A model generated the notes under the pieces. The model saw nothing but the letters and a program-made list of their open reading frames with translations, ran no database searches and was not told where the DNA came from. Of a DNA stretch of 46,018 nt, positions 41,063 to 46,018 are shown piece by piece. The position numbers and the translations under genes were made by a program. The DNA lies in NCBI GenBank assembly GCA_002148405.1, contig MUGG01000013.1, forward strand, positions 1-46,018. Direction: 5' to 3'. Positions within the stretch are counted from its first letter, which is position 1; each line of letters begins with the position of its first letter. The stretch comes from Alkalinema sp. CACIAM 70d. Its GTDB lineage: Bacteria; Cyanobacteriota; Cyanobacteriia; Leptolyngbyales; Leptolyngbyaceae.

Positions 41063-41407
41063 CTCATCTCATCGATCGACTCGTCTTGCATTCGCTCCAA
41101 ATCATCCGAAGGGTTTTCAATGCAGTCACAAAGATCAGTAGGACTGAGAAATCAGTAGTCAGGAACCTCAAAAATTATACGTCGGGATAATTGAAATGTC
41201 TTTGTGAGGTTGTAGGTATCTACTCAAGCCTTGCAATCAGATCACACAGGAATGCGATCAGAATTACAAGATTTAATGGAATAGACCAATATTTGAGGCA
41301 ATTATCAGAAAAACAATAAAAAGCCCCCAGGATGTGGAGACTTTTTAACAAGTGGTTAACCAGTAGTCGGATTAATCGAACGAAATTTAAACTGACTGCA
41401 CCCTCGA
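41063..41407. other. 345-bp intergenic region between hemC and tail-collar copy 2
   Basis: Contains the hemC terminator (41313-41346) and upstream sequence of the tail-collar set. An AACCTCA/TGAGGTT pair (41164-41170, 41205-41211) is visible. No coding region seen. Confidence 0.4.
41313..41346 (-). terminator. Rho-independent terminator of hemC
   Basis: Read on the minus strand, AAAAAGTCTCC pairs with GGGGGCTTTTT (eleven pairs with two G-U) around a 7-nt loop and ends in a T-run. It is 62 bp after the hemC stop. The pairs that are G-U in the minus transcript become mismatches on the plus strand, so it acts in hemC's direction. Confidence 0.75.
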
Positions 41408-42352
41408 TTAACGGTTCACCGTTGCAAAAATGTCTTGCAGAATTTCAAGCGCACCGTCGGCCTTCACCAGATTTGCCAGTTTAACACCCAGTTCTTCAGC
41501 CTCTTCGGGTGCCCCCGAAACGACGTTTTGGACTAACTTTTGACCATCTAAGCTGGCCACCAAGCCCGTCAGGGTTAGTTGCCCGTCTGCAATGATGGTG
41601 TTGACGCCGATCGGGACCTGACAGCCCCCTTCCAACTCACGCAAGAAAGACCGTTCAGCATAGCAGCGCTGCGCAGTGGGTAGGTGTTCCAAGGCTTTGA
41701 TCACCTTGAGTGTTTCCTCATCTCCATCACGGCATTCAATACCCAGTGCGCCTTGGCCCACGGCATGGAGGGAAATTTCAGCAGGGATAACTTGATGAAT
41801 GCGATCGCCAAAGCCTAAACGATGTAATCCTGCATAGGCCAAAATCAAACCATCGTATTCCCCTTCGTCCAACTTAGCGAGACGGGTATTTAAGTTACCT
41901 CGCACATCTTTGAACGTCAAATGGGGATAGTGATGGCGCAATTGAGCCAACCGTCGCAGGGATGAGGTGCCAATCACTGCCCCTTCTGGCAGGGTTTCTA
42001 GTTTATTTCCCTTAAATTTTTCGTGCACAACCAGCGCATCCGCTGGATCTTCACGCTCCGTCACGCAGCCTAACATCAACCCTTCTGGAAGATTGGTGGG
42101 GAGATCTTTGAGGGAATGGACTGCAAAGTCTGCTTGACCTTCAAGCATTTGCACTTCTAGCTCTTTGGTAAACAGACCCTTATCCCCAATCTTAGCCAAT
42201 GGGGCATCCAGGATTTTGTCACCCTGCGTGCTCATGGTTAAGATTTCAAAGGTGATATCGGGGAACGCTTTTTGCAGTTCGTCCCGAACCCAGTGGGTTT
42301 GAACCAGTGCCAATTGGCTTTTGCGGGATGCGATACGGATGGTGCGGGACAT
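41408..42352 (-). CDS. hemC: Porphobilinogen deaminase (hydroxymethylbilane synthase)
   Basis: 314 residues, the normal length. HemC joins four porphobilinogens into hydroxymethylbilane, the substrate of HemD, in the cytosol. Landmarks: [18 protein letters not shown] at the start, [26 protein letters not shown] (split by a helix, residues about 41-68), [53 protein letters not shown], and the dipyrromethane cofactor cysteine in [14 protein letters not shown] (about 240-250). All key residues are present. The product feeds the cobA-hemD gene described above and chlorophyll/haem synthesis. Confidence 0.98.
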   Translation of the reverse strand: MSRTIRIASRKSQLALVQTHWVRDELQKAFPDITFEILTMSTQGDKILDAPLAKIGDKGLFTKELEVQMLEGQADFAVHSLKDLPTNLPEGLMLGCVTEREDPADALVVHEKFKGNKLETLPEGAVIGTSSLRRLAQLRHHYPHLTFKDVRGNLNTRLAKLDEGEYDGLILAYAGLHRLGFGDRIHQVIPAEISLHAVGQGALGIECRDGDEETLKVIKALEHLPTAQRCYAERSFLRELEGGCQVPIGVNTIIADGQLTLTGLVASLDGQKLVQNVVSGAPEEAEELGVKLANLVKADGALEILQDIFATVNR

Positions 42353-42503
42353 ATCTTACGTCGAATTGAATAAAGCAAGTTTGAACTACTCTTTCAACCT
42401 TACCGCACTGTGTAACGCCAATATTGCAGGGATGACTCCGCAGAACGTTACAGATAATTAAGGAGAGAACAGTTCACACTGGATTGCGATCCCCTCTATC
42501 CCT

Positions 42504-43674
42504 CTACCCCTCTACCCCTCCAAACCGTTCTTGAATCATCTCTCGCACCACGATCGCTGTTCCTGGCGCAAGTAAAATTCCATTGCGATAATGCCCAGTG
42601 GCCAGCAAGATGTTCTGGTCGCCCGAGAGCCATTCAATCACCGGAGCGGGGCGACCAAAGGGGCGGGGACGTAGACCCATCCATTGCGATCGTCGTTCTG
42701 CCTGCGCCAGTTCTGGAATGAGTTGCAGGGCTCCTTGCCACACGGTTTCTAACATCTCCGGTTGGGGGTGGAGGGTGCTAAAATCCCGGCGATCGCCCCA
42801 ATCCTCCGGCGGCAGTTCCACTGAGGCCCCCACCCAATATTCCGCTCCGCTCAACGGCACGATGTGGATATCGTGGCCAGTCACAACGGGCTGAAAACTG
42901 GCATCACCGAGGGGCCGTGGCAATTGAATTTGGATCGCTTGGCCTAGAACGGGTCGAATATCAAGGGCAGTCGAGACTGACTGGAGCAGGGTTTGGGTCA
43001 ACGGAGTCGATCCCAACCCTGCAGCAACAATAAGGCAATCGTAGGGAATTTTCCCGATCGAAGTTTGTAGCGCTGTTTTACGTTGTTGTTCACAGAGTCC
43101 TGTCACGGTCACGCCCCAGCAAAATTCCACCCCCCGTTGCGCTCCTCCTGCCAGCAATGCCTGAGTCAGTGCAACAGGATCCACTTGCCGATCGTCCGGA
43201 GAATAGATCCCCACAGTCACGCCTTGTAAATTTAATTGGGGACAATGTTGCCGCAACTGGTCGATCGACCACAGTTCTAGCTGTCGATTTTGTTGAGGTC
43301 GGAGTTGGACTAAGCGCTCCCAAGGATCCAATCGATCGCCCTCGAATTGCAGCATTAAAATACCTTGGCGATTGTAGGGAATGGTTCTGCCGGTAGTGAT
43401 TTCCAGATCAGGAATGATGCGATCGTACCAATCCACCCCAGCTAACCGCATTCGCAAGTTACGACCTTTCTCTTTTTTTGCTAATTGCGGCCATCAACAC
43501 GCCCAAAGCCGCTGCCGTGGCCGTAGCACAGGTGCTTTGTTTAGGTTGAATGGGCTGAGATTGCTGGTCGATGAGGGTAATTCTGTCACCGCGAGCCGTC
43601 ATCTCTGGATGGGTAGCGAGTTCATAGGCGATCGTTGCCCCAATAATGCCGCCCCCAACTACTACAATCTGCAT
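42504..43674 (-). pseudogene. thiO: Glycine oxidase ThiO, interrupted by a one-base frameshift
   Basis: ThiO oxidises glycine to the imine used for the thiamine thiazole ring, with FAD. The first 64 or so residues (43459-43674; VVVGGGIIGATIAYELATHP, the FAD-binding Gly motif, then ACATATAAALGVLMAA-like text) end at a stop after KKRERS. The rest (43457 down to 42504; RMRLAGVDWYDRIIPDLEIT, IYSPDDRQVDPVALTQALLA, NILLATGHYRNGILLAPGTA) continues in the next frame. Reading the A7 run as A6 (minus-strand AGCAAAAAAAGAG near 43475) joins them into a full-length ThiO of about 385 residues. It is either a genuine mutation, a sequencing error in a homopolymer, or corrected by slippage. Confidence 0.85.
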
Positions 43675-43750
43675 ATCGCCCTAAACCTATTCCTTCGACT
43701 TGCTTCCCGTTGACGCACTCAGACCGTCACAATGCAATTTATCTAAAAAA

Positions 43751-43782
43751 GTAAAAAGGAGACATGTCCGAGACATATCTCC
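43751..43782 (-). terminator. Rho-independent terminator of psbQ
   Basis: On the minus strand GGAGATATGT (43773-43782) pairs with ACATGTCTCC (43758-43767) at 9 of 10 positions, followed by TTTTTAC and further T. It lies about 95 bp after the psbQ stop. Confidence 0.7.
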
Positions 43783-43877
43783 AGCTAAACCCATTCAACT
43801 CTAAGCCTGACCTATCTAGAGTCGGTGATCATCCACCCTAGGAGTCATGAAGGATACCTTCAGCTAGAACAAAGTCA

Positions 43878-44336
43878 TTAACCTTGCGGAACCACTGAGA
43901 AGAAACTATCCAGTGCCTTATTTAAATTCGTATAAGCCCGAGCAGCAGCACGATAGTCCTTATCAATCCCTGCCCGATCGAGGGCATTCAGTGCCTTAAA
44001 GACATCCTTAGATGCCTCTTCTGCGGTCTTGCGAGCTTCGGGGAAAAGATCCCGCGCCACCGTCAACATCTTGAACCGAAGTTCCCCTAGAGGCCCATGG
44101 ATAAAGTTGCGCGCAAAGATGTAATCTTCTTGCTCAATTAAGCTTTGAAGTTCAGGGAAGCGATCGCGCATTGCCTGAATATCACTTGCGTAGGCTTGAA
44201 TTTGCGCAATTTGCTCTGCCGCATAGGTTTGAGCCTTGGCCTTTTTGGGTTTGGCATCCGCAGGGTGGGTAAATGCCACAAACATTACCATCACGAAGGC
44301 AAGGGCTACCGCGAGAATCGACCGAAACTTTGACAT
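43878..44336 (-). CDS. psbQ: Photosystem II extrinsic protein PsbQ (CyanoQ)
   Basis: 152 residues. CyanoQ is a lumenal subunit that stabilises the oxygen-evolving complex. The N-terminus is an export signal (MSKFRSILAVALAFVMVMFV, cleaved near HPADA), and the mature chain is a four-helix bundle with typical text: QIQAYASDIQAMRDRFPELQ, SLIEQEDYIFARNFIHGPLG, ELRFKMLTVARDLFPEARKT and DYRAAARAYTNLNKALDSFF. Characterised CyanoQ is a lipoprotein, yet this protein has no cysteine at all, so no lipid anchor is possible. Single gene with its own terminator. Confidence 0.93.
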   Translation of the reverse strand: MSKFRSILAVALAFVMVMFVAFTHPADAKPKKAKAQTYAAEQIAQIQAYASDIQAMRDRFPELQSLIEQEDYIFARNFIHGPLGELRFKMLTVARDLFPEARKTAEEASKDVFKALNALDRAGIDKDYRAAARAYTNLNKALDSFFSVVPQG

Positions 44337-44511
44337 AGTCCGAGTTAAATATTTTTATGCAACACAACAAGCCGAGCCAAGCTCCTCAAAATCGCAGCCG
44401 CGATCGGCTCCGTAGTGCAGTGTATCAAACTGCGGGATAACGAATGAAGCAGAGACAACGAATGTTACAACCTCGTTAACATGATAGTTAACAGGACAAT
44501 CCCAAGCGGAA

Positions 44512-45360
44512 TTAAGTCGCTTGGCGTTTCAGCAATCTGATTAACGCCTCATTCACCTTTTCGGGCCAGTCTTCCTGAACATAGTGACCTACTTCGTACA
44601 GTTCCACAAATTCACCATCCGGAACCACCGCAGACAACGCCTTAGCAGCCTCCACAGAGAGCCAGGGATCACGCATTCCCCAACCGATCAATAGGGGTTT
44701 GCGCCAGGTTTTCAGGCCCTGCTCCAGTTCTGTGCTGACCTTGGCCAGTTGCAGATTTTGCACCATGGCATGGAGCGCGCGGCCTGCATCCGAGGTTTTA
44801 ATCCAAGGTCGGCGATAAATTTCCATATCCTTGTCTTCCACGCGGTAACCCCCGGCACCCTCTAGAATTTTGTCCGGCAAGGTGAAATCCTGGACGAGGG
44901 CTTCTCCGATCAAAGGAATTCCTAACTGTTTCAGCTTCCAGGGAAGTTTGACGTTTTGAAAAATCGGCGCATTAAAGATAGCTAATCGATCGACCCGATC
45001 GGGGTAGCGCAGGGCATATTGAATCCCAGCAGTGGCTAGAAATCCTTGGGCTACGATCGTACAAGTGCTAATCTCCAGGGCATCCAAAAAGCCACCCAGC
45101 GCCTCAATTAATAATTCTGGGGTATAGGCAAAGTCAAGGCGATCGGGCATATCAGAATAACCACAGCCTAACCAATCTGGCGCGATCGCCCGATATCCTT
45201 GTTCCGCTAAAACAGGCAAAACCTCCCGCCAACCGTAACCTTGAGAAACTAATCCATGGAGCAAAATAACGATCCCCACAGGCTCCGTTCCCTTAGGTTT
45301 CGTCTCACGGTAAAACCATTGATAGGAGCCAACTTGAACTTTAGCTTCCACAATTTTCAT
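44512..45360 (-). CDS. Alpha/beta-hydrolase-fold protein lacking the nucleophile serine
   Basis: 282 residues. The fold is shown by VILLHGLVSQGYGWREVLPV (oxyanion region, about 31-50), APDWLGCGYSDMPDRLDFAY, the nucleophile-elbow TIVAQGFLATAGIQYALRYP (about 101-120), WGMRDPWLSVEAAKAL (acid) and LYEVGHYVQEDWPE (base His). In the elbow the serine of G-x-S-x-G is replaced by Gly106 (AQGFL), while the acidic and His residues are kept. Similar cyanobacterial proteins carry the same QGF/QGY text, so this looks conserved, not random decay. A binding or non-hydrolytic role is likely; the ligand is unknown. Confidence 0.85.
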   Translation of the reverse strand: MKIVEAKVQVGSYQWFYRETKPKGTEPVGIVILLHGLVSQGYGWREVLPVLAEQGYRAIAPDWLGCGYSDMPDRLDFAYTPELLIEALGGFLDALEISTCTIVAQGFLATAGIQYALRYPDRVDRLAIFNAPIFQNVKLPWKLKQLGIPLIGEALVQDFTLPDKILEGAGGYRVEDKDMEIYRRPWIKTSDAGRALHAMVQNLQLAKVSTELEQGLKTWRKPLLIGWGMRDPWLSVEAAKALSAVVPDGEFVELYEVGHYVQEDWPEKVNEALIRLLKRQAT

Positions 45361-45444
45361 CTTCTAATCTCCCACCCCAGCTCCACAACCCTACCCTGAA
45401 ACTTCACACCGCCCGAGAAACATTAAGTTTTTTGAAAAAATCGC

Positions 45445-45482
45445 ATTCTGTAGCTTTAGATACAGAATTTACAGGGTATACT
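45445..45482 (+). promoter_or_regulatory. Dyad and -10 element upstream of the small ORF
   Basis: ATTCTGTA (45445-45452) and TACAGAAT (45461-45468) form a perfect 8-bp inverted repeat with an 8-bp spacer. A TATACT -10 box at 45477-45482 lies 8 bp further. TTTAGA at 45455-45460 would be a -35 box 16 bp before it, so a protein bound to the dyad would cover the -35 region. Confidence 0.5.
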
Positions 45483-45510
45483 TCAATCAAGAAGGAGAAC
45501 TAGCAGGGAG

Positions 45511-45585
45511 ATGGTTCAACCCCATAATCCGGAGTCTGAGACTGCCTGCAATCCACAAGACAGCCCGAACCATCCCCTTACTTAA
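45511..45585 (+). CDS. Possible 24-residue upstream ORF
   Basis: ATG 45511 opens a 24-codon frame ending at TAA 45585 (MVQPHNPESETACNPQDSP, then NHPLT). It has GAAGGAGAA 11 bp before the ATG, a good ribosome-binding site at slightly long spacing. It lies in the leader of the small gene at 45637. No family known; it could be a leader peptide or chance. Confidence 0.3.
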   Translation: MVQPHNPESETACNPQDSPNHPLT

Positions 45586-45636
45586 GCCTCACCCATTTAC
45601 CCACCCATTACTCACCGCTACAGAGGAGACCTAATT

Positions 45637-45831
45637 ATGTCGATCGAACAAAGAACTCGTGCCCTGATGATTCGCCACCAAAACCTGCAACAAAATCGGG
45701 AACGCTGTGTTCTCAGCCGTGCAGCCGCTGAAATGGGTTTGACCAGTGAAGAGGTTCGGTTTGAAAATAAGGGCAAAGCCCATGTGAATGTCCTCGGATT
45801 AGATGATGGCCCTCGCGTGGGCGCTAGCTAA
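45637..45831 (+). CDS. Small hypothetical protein, cyanobacterial
   Basis: 64 residues with a strong ribosome-binding site (AGAGGAGA at about 45620-45628) before ATG 45637. The text MSIEQRTRALMIRHQNLQQN, then RERCVLSRAAAEMGLTSEEV is basic and helical; the C-terminus (FENKGKAHVNVLGLDDGP) looks flexible. I remember similar small cyanobacterial N-termini but cannot name a family. It has its own leader, dyad promoter region and terminator, which speaks for a real, separately regulated gene. Confidence 0.65.
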   Translation: MSIEQRTRALMIRHQNLQQNRERCVLSRAAAEMGLTSEEVRFENKGKAHVNVLGLDDGPRVGAS

Positions 45832-45930
45832 TCGGCTTCATGGCAAATAAATGCGGCCCCTAGTGAAAGCAGAAGCTTGCTGGAGTCATGCAAACTGAAA
45901 GCCATGAAAATATTCATGTTAGATCATCAG

Positions 45931-45953
45931 AGCCTCCCACCTAGGAGGCTTTT
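45931..45953 (+). terminator. Rho-independent terminator of the small gene
   Basis: AGCCTCC (45931-45937) pairs with GGAGGCT (45944-45950), 7 bp perfect, with a 6-nt loop and a short TTT after it. It lies 100 bp after the stop of the 64-residue gene. Confidence 0.75.
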
Positions 45954-45965
45954 GTCGTGAAAAAG

Positions 45966-46013
45966 TTGTATTTGTTTATTGCATACCCCCAAATACAACA
46001 ACCAAATACAACA
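45966..46013. repeat. Repeats at the window's right edge
   Basis: GTTGTATTTG (45966-45975) is the exact inverted complement of CAAATACAAC at 45991-46000 and again at 46004-46013. The last two form a direct repeat with a 13-bp period. The element may continue past the window end. Confidence 0.8.
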
Positions 46014-46018
46014 AAAGC

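Noticed and set aside
43459..43500. Programmed -1 frameshift in thiO on A7
   Set aside because: Joining the two parts needs a +1 step (or loss of one A), which a -1 slip on A-AAA-AAG does not give; transcript slippage or sequence error is more likely.

Overview
The window comes from a cyanobacterial chromosome, most likely a filamentous, Leptolyngbya-like lineage (the genus is a guess). The evidence is a PsbQ photosystem II protein, DUF3119/DUF3086/DUF6737 proteins typical of cyanobacteria, tetrapyrrole genes, and very many copies of the HIP1-type palindrome (GCGATCGC and its core CGATCG). No tRNA, rRNA or CRISPR array was recognised.

Layout. 1-7.1 kb is mixed: a DUF433 antitoxin-like gene cut by the window edge, a Uma2 nuclease, an AT-rich orphan gene, a secreted protein, ilvD, then an accessory stretch with an orphan Imm35 immunity-like gene, a decayed MazF/PemK toxin fragment, a frameshifted IS4-type transposase remnant and a DUF4870-like membrane protein. 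7.2-11.5 kb holds an XPB-like helicase, a 15-bp tandem repeat and a large NACHT NTPase with an extraordinary two-residue repeat, a good candidate for a bNACHT anti-phage or conflict protein. 11.7-15.1 kb is the DUF3119-DUF3086-plsY cluster interrupted by a second Uma2 gene. 15.5-19.8 kb carries a collagen-like secreted protein convergent with a FecR protein and a CHASE2 adenylate cyclase. 20-20.4 kb is a dead MntA/HepT toxin-antitoxin pair. 20.5-23.4 kb is a beta-glucosidase plus sugar-transporter operon.

23.5-27 kb contains a phosphoribosyltransferase, then a near-ideal CRP-type operator placed about -40 from a putative start site, upstream of a stand-alone MshEN-like (c-di-GMP-binding type) protein and a small DUF6737 protein, then two cell-wall-type enzymes (NlpC/P60 and a class A beta-lactamase fold). 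27-34.6 kb has a long leader/spacer, a membrane-anchored VOC protein, a sigma-70-like protein, a TPR protein, a stand-alone FtsH N-terminal domain, an ImmA/IrrE-like protein with an altered HExxH, and a CBS-CBS-GAF-GGDEF diguanylate cyclase. 35-43.7 kb has a fused cobA-hemD, a DUF2721-like membrane protein, a DegT aminotransferase, a Tat-type protein, two tail-collar (MdpB-like) paralogues, hemC and a thiO broken by one extra A in an A7 run. 43.9-46 kb has psbQ, an alpha/beta hydrolase lacking its nucleophile serine, and a small conserved-looking ORF behind a dyad-containing promoter region.

How it works together: most genes are single transcription units or pairs. The clearest functional themes are second-messenger signalling (an adenylate cyclase, a CRP-like site, a diguanylate cyclase with GGEE and I-site, and an MshEN-like receptor), tetrapyrrole synthesis (hemC, cobA-hemD), and a scatter of intact and decayed toxin-antitoxin, immunity and defence genes. 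All assignments are from reading translations by eye; no database search was run.
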